A stretch of 15,113 bases of DNA from Bacteroidales bacterium UBA5342 (GCA_002408065.1 DHQI01000020.1:1-15113); one strand, 5' to 3'; positions 6,667 to 13,838 are shown, counted from the stretch's first letter. The notes: generated by a model not told the origin, from the letters alone. A program made the numbers and translations.

Positions 6667-7218
6667 TTGAAGTTAAAGATTAATATAGCAGAAAAGAACC
6701 TGATACGACGTTGTCGTAAAGGAGATTCTAAGGCACAGTTCGAGATTTATAAGCAATATTATAAAGGAATGTATAATGTGGCTTTACGTATCTTGAATGA
6801 TACTGCTGAGGCGGAGGATGTTATGCAAGAGGCATTTTTAGCTGCTTTCGACAAGTTGGATACTTTTAGTGGTGAGGTGAGTTTTGGTGGTTGGCTCAAG
6901 AAAATAGTCGTCAACAGATCGCTGGATGCTTTGCGCAAGCGTAAGATACAGTTGGAGGAAATTGACGAACGAACCACAAGCATTGCGGAGGGAGAAGACG
7001 ATCATTATGCTAAAATGGAAAAAGTAGAGTTGATAAAATATGTGATTTCCGGTATGAGCGAAAAGAACCGTGTATTGCTCAACCTGCATTTGATAGATGG
7101 TTATCCTCACGAAGAAATAGCAGAAATGTTAGATATGAACCATGGAGCTGTCAGAACAGGGTACACTAGAGCAAAGAAAAAATTGCAAGAGGAATTAGCT
7201 AATGTAATGGCGTATTAA
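6667..7218 (+). CDS. ECF-type RNA polymerase sigma-70 factor
   Basis: A 183-residue ECF sigma factor that would direct RNA polymerase to a small regulon. Region 2 spans about residues 23-92 and includes YNVALRILNDTAEAEDVMQE and FGGWLKKIVVNRSLDALRKR. Region 4 spans about 123-175 with the helix-turn-helix YPHEEIAEMLDMNHGAVRT. The linker between them is acidic. The only plausible start is TTG at 6667: the upstream frame is closed at 6640-6642 and the first in-frame ATG falls inside region 2. The promoter position fits this start. The gene heads a three-gene plus-strand cluster with a membrane protein in the anti-sigma position and a secreted beta-repeat protein. Confidence 0.9.
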   Translation: MKLKINIAEKNLIRRCRKGDSKAQFEIYKQYYKGMYNVALRILNDTAEAEDVMQEAFLAAFDKLDTFSGEVSFGGWLKKIVVNRSLDALRKRKIQLEEIDERTTSIAEGEDDHYAKMEKVELIKYVISGMSEKNRVLLNLHLIDGYPHEEIAEMLDMNHGAVRTGYTRAKKKLQEELANVMAY

Positions 7219-7254
7219 ATAATTCATAATTGATGATTCAAGATTCAAAGTTAG
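7213..7254. repeat. Degenerate heptad array, ATTCAA family, at the sigma factor stop
   Basis: Six 7-nt blocks run in phase from 7213: TATTAAA contains the sigma stop codon (7216-7218), then TAATTCA, TAATTGA, TGATTCA, AGATTCA and AAGTTAG. The 11-mer TTCAAAGTTAG at 7244-7254 is identical to 3798-3808 in the array before rnfC. The middle of the gap (7255-7295) carries only weaker repetition, such as the repeated AACAAGG. Confidence 0.7.
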
Positions 7255-7295
7255 CGACAATCACGCATTGAATCATTAACAAGGTAACAAGGAAA

Positions 7296-7375
7296 AATGA
7301 GTAATTGAGTAAATGGATTTTGACGAAGAACCTACATTCACTCATTCTCGCATTCACTCATTCAATAATTGACGA
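7296..7375. repeat. Octad repeat arrays in inverted orientation, ending at the next start codon
   Basis: Three 8-nt units sit at 7296-7303 (AATGAGTA), 7304-7311 (ATTGAGTA) and 7312-7319. Five sit at 7336-7343 (ATTCACTC), 7344-7351 (ATTCTCGC), 7352-7359 (ATTCACTC), 7360-7367 (ATTCAATA) and 7368-7375. The first set is close to the reverse complement of the second, so the region can fold into a hairpin. The last unit ends on the first base of the ATG at 7375. Together with 7213-7254 this fills most of the space between the sigma gene and its partner. Confidence 0.7.
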
Positions 7376-7920
7376 TGGAAGATTTCGAAAAATATATAAA
7401 AGATAACGCTAAGTTGTTTGATGTTGAGCCTGGCGAGGGGCATTATGATCGCTTTGAGGCTAAGCTAAAACAAAAGCAACAAAACAAACGCCGCTCACTG
7501 GTGCGTCAATCTATGCAGGTAGCTGCTGTAGGCTTGTTATTGATTATGTCAGGACTTTATATCACTGATCGTTTTATTCTTAACGAAGATAAAAGTGAAA
7601 TGTCATACAATCAAGAGTTTGTAGAAGCTCAGTATTATTACACGAGCCAAATAAATAGTGGCATACATACCTTACAGGAAATTGATGGAGTGATGTCTGA
7701 CGAGCAACGCGCGATGCTTGTAGAAGAGCTCTCGGAAGCAGATACTTTGTTTGATGAATTGCAGGCAGACTTGAAGGCGGCTCCTAATGATCCCCGGGTA
7801 TTGGAAGCCATGCTCAACCATTACAGAGTAAAAGCCATGATAATAAATAAAATAGTGAAAGATTTGGAACAGATTAATGATACAGAAAAAGACAAAGTTT
7901 ATGAAAACGCAAAGATTTAA
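7375..7920 (+). CDS. Single-pass membrane protein in the anti-sigma position
   Basis: A 181-residue protein with a cytoplasmic N terminus (1-44), one membrane helix (about 47-65) and a mostly helical, acidic C-terminal domain outside the membrane. The N-terminal part contains GHYDRFEAKL (22-31), a motif I associate with Bacteroidota proteins encoded next to ECF sigma factors. Topology and position point to an anti-sigma role in holding the sigma factor at the membrane, but there is no zinc-binding HxxxCxxC motif, so this is not a classical ZAS anti-sigma. The ATG at 7375 is preferred over an in-frame TTG at 7369. The last 20 bp overlap the next gene. Confidence 0.7.
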   Translation: MEDFEKYIKDNAKLFDVEPGEGHYDRFEAKLKQKQQNKRRSLVRQSMQVAAVGLLLIMSGLYITDRFILNEDKSEMSYNQEFVEAQYYYTSQINSGIHTLQEIDGVMSDEQRAMLVEELSEADTLFDELQADLKAAPNDPRVLEAMLNHYRVKAMIINKIVKDLEQINDTEKDKVYENAKI

Positions 7921-8956
7921 TATAGCCCTGGTGCTGTTTCTTTTGTTATCCTTCGGGGTGATGGCAAGAACAGAAGTAAAAAAGGAATACCACGAAAAGT
8001 ATTCTACGAATAAAAACACCACTTTTAGTATTTCTAACCGTTATGGTAAGATTGATATTAAAAATACTACTGCTGATGAAATGACCATAGATGTGGTTGT
8101 GAGTGTGGAAGCCAGTTCGGAAAGGAAAGCGCAGGATATTCTGGATAGGATCGGGATTCTATTGGCTAATGACAACAATAAAATCGCTGCCATCACAGAT
8201 ATTGATGGCGGATGGTCCGGCAATGTCAATGTTAACATTGATTATACAGTGCTGATGCCACATTATGTGCATACTAGTTTGGAGAATAAGTATGGTAATG
8301 TGTCGATCGAAGAGATTACGGGCCGTTTCAAAGGGGAAGTAAAATATGGCAATTTTCGTGCCTATAAGTTGGTGGCAGACGATAATAGTTTTATTATGCC
8401 TTTGTATTTTGCTTACTGTGGCTCTGTATCAGTACAGCGTTTTTCAAAGATGAAATTGGAATTGGCCTATTCTTCTAAGACAAAATTGGGTGGGGGAGAT
8501 GCCATTGAATTTGAAGCTAAGTATTCAGGTCTTAACATCGGGCAGGCTGCTATAGTGAAAGGCGAATTAGCTTATACTGATTTTGACTTGGGGCAAGCTC
8601 TTAACGTTGATCTGGAGGCTAAATATTCTGACATGGATATGGGGGATATCAATGGAAGTCTGGAGGTGGAGATGAAATATGGAGATTTGGGGGTGGACCT
8701 TATAACAAAGGATTTTGATCTGGTAATAGTTGAAGGCGGATACAGTGATATAGATATTAATGTGGAAAAAGGAGCTCGCTACAAACTCTCTATGAATGCC
8801 AGCTATGGCGAGATCTCTTTCCCACCAATGCAAGTAGAGCATCTTGACGATGAAGGTACTGATGAATCGGTATTTGGCTATGTGGGAGGTGCTGGTACAG
8901 ATAAATTTATTGAGATAAAAACCCGTTATGGCGATGCTGAAGTGAATAGTTACTAG
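7901..8956 (+). CDS. Secreted beta-repeat protein, DUF4097-like
   Basis: A 351-residue protein with a signal peptide (about 1-22, cleavage near VMA/RTE) and an exported body made of repeating beta-strand units. A short motif of the form [KR]-Y-[GS]-[DNE]-[hydrophobic] recurs at Tyr48, 131, 149, 208, 242, 260, 281, 302 and 343, with related forms at 172, 190 and 225. From residue 131 to 260 most spacings are 17-18 residues, as expected for a beta-helix or beta-roll like DUF4097/DUF2807 proteins. No catalytic motif is seen. The ATG at 7901 overlaps the previous gene by 20 bp, indicating translational coupling. It is probably an envelope-stress output or sensor linked to the sigma/anti-sigma pair (inference). 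Confidence 0.75.
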   Translation: MKTQRFNIALVLFLLLSFGVMARTEVKKEYHEKYSTNKNTTFSISNRYGKIDIKNTTADEMTIDVVVSVEASSERKAQDILDRIGILLANDNNKIAAITDIDGGWSGNVNVNIDYTVLMPHYVHTSLENKYGNVSIEEITGRFKGEVKYGNFRAYKLVADDNSFIMPLYFAYCGSVSVQRFSKMKLELAYSSKTKLGGGDAIEFEAKYSGLNIGQAAIVKGELAYTDFDLGQALNVDLEAKYSDMDMGDINGSLEVEMKYGDLGVDLITKDFDLVIVEGGYSDIDINVEKGARYKLSMNASYGEISFPPMQVEHLDDEGTDESVFGYVGGAGTDKFIEIKTRYGDAEVNSY

Positions 8957-9002
8957 TGTCAAATCAAGCATAAACTGACGCACTAAGTCTTATTCTTTTT
9001 CG

Positions 9003-9075
9003 TTTTTACTTCGAGATAAAAAGACTCACGTCCCGAAGTACATCGGGATGCTTACTTTTTCTCTCTTAGTAAAAA
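9003..9075. repeat. Large nested inverted repeat, possible terminator for the sigma operon
   Basis: An outer stem pairs TTTTTACT (9003-9010) with AGTAAAAA (9068-9075), continues with GAGA (9013-9016) against TCTC (9062-9065), then AAAAAG (9018-9023) against CTTTTT (9055-9060). Inside it lies a compact hairpin, TCCCGA (9031-9036) with TCGGGA (9043-9048), followed by a T-rich run. The inner hairpin plus T run could terminate plus-strand transcripts of the sigma operon. The whole structure resembles a dispersed palindromic element. Confidence 0.6.
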
Positions 9076-9163
9076 GCAAAAATTAATGGCGACTTATACA
9101 TCATTTTACACTTGACTTAACACTAGAACGTAAAAACACATTATTAGACAAAGCAGAATAGTG

Positions 9164-9192
9164 GCCCTGTTCCCTTTGGGGATGGGGCTTTT
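9164..9192 (+). terminator. Rho-independent terminator, plus strand
   Basis: An 11-bp stem with no unpaired bases (three G-T wobbles) joins 9164-9174 and 9178-9188 around a TTT loop and is followed by four T residues. It lies about 210 bp after the last plus-strand gene and beyond the nested hairpin at 9003-9075. It is either a back-up terminator for the sigma operon or the end of an unrecognised short transcript. Confidence 0.6.
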
Positions 9193-9380
9193 GTAATTTA
9201 TTATACCATCCTCCGATTTCGATGTGTTTTTATTATCCCGAATACAGGTTCAAAGTATAAACACTCAGGCATTGGAATGCCCTACGTAGATGATAAGGTG
9301 TTTGATTCTTTGAGTAGTATACTGTTTTCGTTTTACCCAAAGAGTTTGCCTCAAAGAATTGTGCGAAGCAGGAGTAAATA
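9193..9380. other. Gene-free stretch with small palindromes
   Basis: No gene is seen here. Two palindromes lie back to back: GGCATTGGAATGCC (9268-9281) and CTACGTAG (9282-9289). A 10-bp perfect inverted repeat, ATTCTTTGAG (9305-9314) with CTCAAAGAAT (9350-9359), spans a 35-nt loop. None has a T run that would make it a terminator. Function is unknown. Confidence 0.35.
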
Positions 9381-9414
9381 AAAAAAACGGCCACCTCAAG
9401 CAGGATGGCCGTTT
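9381..9414 (-). terminator. Rho-independent terminator of galM
   Basis: AAACGGCCA (9385-9393) and TGGCCGTTT (9406-9414) form a perfect 9-bp stem. On the minus strand it is followed by an unbroken T run (complement of 9381-9387). It begins about 22 bp after the galM stop. The plus strand has only a weak TTTATATTT after the stem, so termination is mainly for galM. Confidence 0.85.
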
Positions 9415-9436
9415 ATATTTAAAGAATTATTCACTC

Positions 9437-10495
9437 TTATTTTACAGAGAATTTATAGATGCAATTGTGCTTGTAAGTGTCACCGGGATTCAATTCCACA
9501 GAAGGAAAACCTTCTTGGTTTGGCGAATCCGGCGGACATTGTGTTTCAAAACAGATAGCATCCCTTTCTACCCAGCTTGTACCATCCTTACCGTGCTCAC
9601 TTTTAGTCCAGTTAGCATTGTACATTTGAACACCAGGTTGATCTGAGAATACCTCCATAACAATTCCATTTGAAGGCTCGTAGCACTCTGCCATAAGGAA
9701 AGTCGTCTCACCATCAGCTTGTGTGAAGAAGAAGGTATGATCGTAACCACGGCAGTTGCTAAATTGCACATTTTTCTGATCTACACGCTCTGCAATGGTA
9801 TGTGCTTCGCGAAAATCGAAAGGGGTACCTTCTACGTCAGCTATTTCACCCAGAGGTATTGCGTTTTCATCCACAGGTATGTATTTATCCGCTGTCATTG
9901 TTATCACTGCATCTGTCATAGTGCCATTACCACATCCTTTCAAATTAAAGTAAGAGTGATTGGTCAGGTTACAGATGGTTTTTTTGTCAGTAGTGGCTTC
10001 GTAAGTGATAGCAAACTCATTGTCGTCAGTCAGGGTGTAAACCATCGTTACGGCAAGTTCGCCCGGATAGCCTTCTTCACCGTCTGCAGCCGTCAGTTTA
10101 AAGATAACAGTAGTATCGTCTACCTGCTCGGCATCCCATACCTTAGAATCGAATCCTTGAAGACCACCGTGTAAGCTGTTAGGGCCATTGTTGATAGGTA
10201 AAGTGTATTCCACACCGTCAAGGCTGAATTTTCCTTCTTTAATGCGGTTGCCGTAACGGCCAATAGCTGCCCCATAATAGGTGCCGCCGTCATAGTCGAT
10301 GTAATCTTTCAGTGAACCAAAGCCAAGTACTACGTCTACATATTCGCCGTCTTTGTTAGGTACATTCAAGGTAACGATACGTCCACCAAAGTTAGTTACT
10401 TGCGCCATCATGCCGTTGGCATTTTTTAGAGTGAAAAGCTTGACCTGCTTGCCTTCAAACATAAGGTCGAAACCTTTGGGATCTATTGTTCTCAT
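9437..10495 (-). CDS. galM: Aldose 1-epimerase (mutarotase)
   Basis: Interconverts alpha and beta anomers of galactose/glucose, feeding the Leloir pathway or general sugar use. The protein has 352 residues, the normal length, and no signal peptide, so it is cytoplasmic. Family motifs are GRYGNRI (79-85), NNGPNSLHGG (102-111), NLTNHSYFNLKG (176-187) and CFETQCPPDSPN (315-326). The likely active-site residues are His109, His180, Asp252 (YDHTF) and Glu317, placed by comparison with known GalM enzymes. A clear terminator follows. No galK or galT adjoins it in this window. No good TAnnTTTG box is visible upstream, so it may depend on the 907-residue gene's transcript or on an unrecognised promoter. 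Confidence 0.95.
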   Translation of the reverse strand: MRTIDPKGFDLMFEGKQVKLFTLKNANGMMAQVTNFGGRIVTLNVPNKDGEYVDVVLGFGSLKDYIDYDGGTYYGAAIGRYGNRIKEGKFSLDGVEYTLPINNGPNSLHGGLQGFDSKVWDAEQVDDTTVIFKLTAADGEEGYPGELAVTMVYTLTDDNEFAITYEATTDKKTICNLTNHSYFNLKGCGNGTMTDAVITMTADKYIPVDENAIPLGEIADVEGTPFDFREAHTIAERVDQKNVQFSNCRGYDHTFFFTQADGETTFLMAECYEPSNGIVMEVFSDQPGVQMYNANWTKSEHGKDGTSWVERDAICFETQCPPDSPNQEGFPSVELNPGDTYKHNCIYKFSVK

Positions 10496-10565
10496 AGTTA
10501 TTTATAGATTAATATTTGGGTTATTATTGTTGCTGTGCTTGTGCACTTTCTCGTTTTTTTATTCT

Positions 10566-10600
10566 GCCATTGGCTATTAGTCTTTGGCTGTTAACTGTTT
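10566..10600. repeat. Heptad array, GCTGTTA family
   Basis: Five 7-nt units in exact phase: 10566-10572 (GCCATTG), 10573-10579 (GCTATTA), 10580-10586 (GTCTTTG), 10587-10593 (GCTGTTA), 10594-10600 (ACTGTTT). The word family matches the array at 52-86 read on the other strand. It lies in the galM upstream region. Confidence 0.7.
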
Positions 10601-10621
10601 TGTATCAATAAATTCATCAGC

Positions 10622-10696
10622 TTACTGCCTACTGTCACTGCCATCCTTCTCTCTTCGATACGATTTCTCACGTTGTTAGAAATCACTCAGTGAGCG
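10622..10696. other. Short CACTGCC-type units and an inverted repeat
   Basis: Three CACTGCC-type units appear at about 10622-10641. After them a 7-bp inverted repeat, GATTTCT (10662-10668) with AGAAATC (10678-10684), is followed by the near-palindrome CACTCAGTG (10684-10692). The GATTTCTCACGTTGTTAGAA segment resembles a dispersed intergenic word common in Bacteroidota genomes. There is no T run, so no terminator is claimed. Confidence 0.35.
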
Positions 10697-10749
10697 GACT
10701 GCCTACTGTCCACTGCCCACTGTTACTGCCACTGCCTACTGCCCACTAT
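10697..10749. repeat. Heptad array, CACTGCC family, at the stop of the 907-aa gene
   Basis: About eight units of (C/T)ACTGCC type run from 10697 to 10749, mostly 7 nt with two 6-nt units. Read along the gene, the array starts at the stop codon (minus TAG, 10748-10746) as AGTGGGC and AGTAGGC words. This is the third heptad family in the window, and a short run of it recurs at about 10622-10641. Confidence 0.75.
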
Positions 10750-13469
10750 TTCACCCGATAATTATAAAGTGAGCCATTTTCACCCCCCACGATCAGGTTA
10801 AAACGCCATGCTGAAGTGGCTAAGAAACCTATAGAGAAAGGCGTAGAGCCTACTAAGGGAAAATCTTTGTACATCAAACCATCGGCTCCATTCATCAGGT
10901 ATATTTCATTCTTTTGATGGTCAACAAGACCTATTTTAGTCACGTTGGATGCAAATTTATAAAAATATGGACGCGAAAGCTGCGCATCCTTAAAACGTTT
11001 GGTAAATAATACTCGTCCACGGAAGTTGTAAACGTTCATCAAGCCTTGGTCTATGAGGACAAAATTGCCGCTGTTATGTTGTTCCAGATCGGCCATAGCA
11101 AAAAAGTGTTCGGCACTTATTTTTTGCAATTCCAGCGTACTGACCGATCCATCAAAGTATATTTTCTTTATGTTACCGTCTGTATCGCTGCTAGCAAGGA
11201 AAGTGCGTTCGTCTTTACCCAGATAAAAATCATTATTAGGCGAGGCAGAGAACTGTTCTTTTACTTTTACACGTTGCTGTCCTTTACGGTTAAGTATATA
11301 TACATGGTTCTTATCGCTAAAAACCAAATAGTCTTTATTGCTGATACGGAAATGCTGAACGGGGCGGGTGAGGGGATACTCTGTCGTGCCAAATTCAAAA
11401 CCTTTGTTCTGGTTGCCTTCTTTGTTATACAGATATATGTGTTTGTCTACTGTAGGGACAAAGATGCGGTAGTTTCGTTCCTTGTCGTAATCAAATACGC
11501 TCATACCCGTAGAAGCCTTACTTGGTAGCAAGATGGGGTAGCGTTCTACGTGATTACCGTTACGGTCTAGCAGCCATATTTTACTTGGCGTATTAAAGAT
11601 GAGTTGTAGTTTTTTGTTTTTGTAATAATCAATCTGTTGTATCTCGCTGATGATAGGCTCGCCAATAGGTTTTTTCCATATTACACGACCAGAGTTTGAA
11701 ATAAGGTAAAGGTTGTGGTGTTCGTCTTGTACACAGATTTCATTTTCGTCAGTATAGTGATTTTTTACAAAAGCCGGCTTGCCTACAGCAGCAGCTTCCA
11801 GTTGGCTGTTCCACACCGTTAATGGCTTGTCTTTGAGATGGGCATTGTAATTAATCAAGATGCTGTTGTACATGTATTTATCGGATGATACCATTTGGTA
11901 AGCCAAAGCATAAAAGTTGTTAAGGTTATCCGTTTTAAGTCCGGCAGCTTCACATTGTTTCGGGCCGCATTCTTTTTGTAGTTGTGGAATGATGTTACTT
12001 ATTCTTTCAAAATAAAAAAGTGAGTTTTTGACAGAAAAGCCGGAAAACAAATCTGTGAAGTTAGCATCGTTGACCAGTGTTTGTTTTAGAATATTTGCTG
12101 TAATAGCTTTCTTTATAGTGTTTTTATTTTCAGCAAAAAACAAATAATTCTCGTACATGCAAAAATAGTTAGCCTCTAATCCGGCAAAAGCGTCGCCATA
12201 CATATAGGTAAAGCTATCGTTGAAAGGAAAATTATAGATGTCGAATTGGGTATCCGAATCAATCTTAAGTTGACTACGGTAGTGCTTCGGGGACTTTCCT
12301 TTTTTCTGAGCATATTGGCTTAACACATTATTGAGGGTTTCCAGGGTGGATGAGGCACTATGTGTTTTTATCATCAATAGTGTTTCGTCAGTCTGAAGGC
12401 TTTGCTTGTTATCATAGCACATGGCTATTTCACCATTCAAGATGGCGTCGAAAGCCAGCTGTAGGTCACTAACTCCCATTTTATGTACTGATTTTTTCCA
12501 ATCCTGATAGCTCAGGTAGGAGTCGGCGTGTTGTAGGTAACTTTCATAATCCTTACGAAACTGTGGTACATTGCTAAGAGAAATACTCAGAAAGCCTTTC
12601 CCGTAAGCTGGTATGGCCTCCTGGATTGTCATCTTTACATTCTCTTGATGAGCAAATATCTGCCAATAATCTTCGCTCTTATAAGTAGAAAAGCCATTAA
12701 GAATAAGGTTGCTTTCATCAACGCTATAATCGTATTCGCCCCAGTCACCCAAATTTTTCATACGGGCACTAAGCGGTGATTTTGATGTTGTACTTAAGGC
12801 TGTAATTTGCTGTAAACGGTCGTAAAAAACAAAGGCATTAAAATCAGCACCGCTTCCTTTGGTTTGACGCAAGTTTAGCAGGTTTTCATCAGTCTCTGTG
12901 CCTTCCTGCAAGCGGCGTATGCTCTGTTCCAATAGGATAGGATTGGAGCTGGAGGCAAAATAGGAGTTGTGAAAAAAACAGTAGCTGGCAAACTCTTTGT
13001 CCAAGTGGTATATTTTAACACCATTGTATTCTTTCTCAATCTTTTGAGCTTTGGCTTGCAATAAAAGTTTCCAGGCTTTTTCGGTGGCTTTGTTATTAAA
13101 CTGTATAGCAAAGAAAGGATGAGCTTTTTGCCCTAGCAAGTGATATGAAATAATCGCAGGGTTTTTCCCCCAGTGGCTTAGCTCGCCATCTTCTTTAGCC
13201 AAACTGTCCCATTTGCGCCAGATAGAAGCATAGGTACTAAAAGTGGTGATGTCCTGTAGCGCATTCCACATTTCAGAATGATAGTTTTCATTCTCAGCTA
13301 AATTTTTCAGTTCCGGTATTTCAAAAATCAATGCAGGATTATTGGGTAGGACTTCTATGAGGTCTGCTTCTACTGCTACTTCAGAGTGATGGTTGACTTG
13401 TATGTAAAAATAGGCTAATGCGCCTACCAGCAGGGTAATAAATGCAATATATAATATGCGCTTTATCAT
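10746..13469 (-). CDS. Membrane-anchored protein with DUF3352-like region and C-terminal beta-propeller
   Basis: A 907-residue protein of unknown function. Residues 4-24 form an uncleaved membrane anchor with no lipobox. Residues about 35-550 are an exported region resembling DUF3352-type proteins (VLPNNPALIFEIPEL near the start, repeated blocks of mixed strands and helices). From about 585 to the end a short beta-strand motif returns every 44-47 residues: LYLISNSG (587), IWLLDRNG (631), IYLYNKEG (678), VYILNRKG (723), KKIYFDG (768), NVYNFRG (812), IYLMNGADG (856), and a last copy at about 900. This is the pattern of a seven- or eight-bladed propeller of the PQQ/WD-like type. A scaffold or binding role is more likely than catalysis. 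It is preceded by a probable promoter at 13499-13506. Confidence 0.8.
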   Translation of the reverse strand: MIKRILYIAFITLLVGALAYFYIQVNHHSEVAVEADLIEVLPNNPALIFEIPELKNLAENENYHSEMWNALQDITTFSTYASIWRKWDSLAKEDGELSHWGKNPAIISYHLLGQKAHPFFAIQFNNKATEKAWKLLLQAKAQKIEKEYNGVKIYHLDKEFASYCFFHNSYFASSSNPILLEQSIRRLQEGTETDENLLNLRQTKGSGADFNAFVFYDRLQQITALSTTSKSPLSARMKNLGDWGEYDYSVDESNLILNGFSTYKSEDYWQIFAHQENVKMTIQEAIPAYGKGFLSISLSNVPQFRKDYESYLQHADSYLSYQDWKKSVHKMGVSDLQLAFDAILNGEIAMCYDNKQSLQTDETLLMIKTHSASSTLETLNNVLSQYAQKKGKSPKHYRSQLKIDSDTQFDIYNFPFNDSFTYMYGDAFAGLEANYFCMYENYLFFAENKNTIKKAITANILKQTLVNDANFTDLFSGFSVKNSLFYFERISNIIPQLQKECGPKQCEAAGLKTDNLNNFYALAYQMVSSDKYMYNSILINYNAHLKDKPLTVWNSQLEAAAVGKPAFVKNHYTDENEICVQDEHHNLYLISNSGRVIWKKPIGEPIISEIQQIDYYKNKKLQLIFNTPSKIWLLDRNGNHVERYPILLPSKASTGMSVFDYDKERNYRIFVPTVDKHIYLYNKEGNQNKGFEFGTTEYPLTRPVQHFRISNKDYLVFSDKNHVYILNRKGQQRVKVKEQFSASPNNDFYLGKDERTFLASSDTDGNIKKIYFDGSVSTLELQKISAEHFFAMADLEQHNSGNFVLIDQGLMNVYNFRGRVLFTKRFKDAQLSRPYFYKFASNVTKIGLVDHQKNEIYLMNGADGLMYKDFPLVGSTPFSIGFLATSAWRFNLIVGGENGSLYNYRVK

Positions 13470-13498
13470 AAAATATGGGCCTTATAATTTTTAAAACC

Positions 13499-13506
13499 CA
13501 AAAATA
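13499..13506 (-). promoter_or_regulatory. Bacteroidota -7 box for the 907-aa gene
   Basis: The minus strand reads TATTTTTG, matching TAnnTTTG, followed by GG. A TTTT lies 21 nt upstream where a TTTG/TTG -33 element is expected. The start site would fall near 13492, about 23 nt before the ATG at 13469. Confidence 0.45.
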
Positions 13507-13838
13507 ATAAATATGCTGTAGGAATTGAAAACTTTATCATAGGATTCTTGGCCTTTAAGATTTTATTAACAAAAACCCGAAAGAAATGATTGGCAGGTTT
13601 AAGGGATCAAGAACAAGCATTGGGAGGCTGCCACTCATTAGCTCTGTGTGAAATATTGATCTGTGATTTGTTAAAGATAAGGATCAGGATACGGTGTGAG
13701 TTGCAAGCAGCGTTTTTACTTTAGCTGGTGTCTCTCTGTTGTAAAAGACAGGAATAGACGAGGTTTTATCTGATGGAAAATAGAAGTCTACTCTGAAATA
13801 GTGGTATTAATTTTTGCGGAACACAAACAGAACGTGAT
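13507..13838. other. Gene-free stretch between the 907-aa gene and trxA
   Basis: Roughly 330 bp without a convincing ORF, RNA gene or repeat array on either strand. It lies between the promoter of the 907-residue gene and the trxA terminator. I see no heptad repetition here, in contrast to the other long gaps. Confidence 0.4.

Noticed and set aside
9305..9359. 10-bp inverted repeat as an attachment site or insertion-element end
   Set aside because: There is no integrase or transposase, no target duplication, and only 35 bp between the arms.
9719..10174. 151-residue Cys-rich frame on the plus strand
   Set aside because: It lies entirely antisense within galM, whose motifs are unambiguous, and has no promoter or family features.
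11046..11528. 160-residue plus-strand frame
   Set aside because: It is antisense to the propeller part of the 907-residue gene, where the regular blade motifs show that the minus strand is coding.
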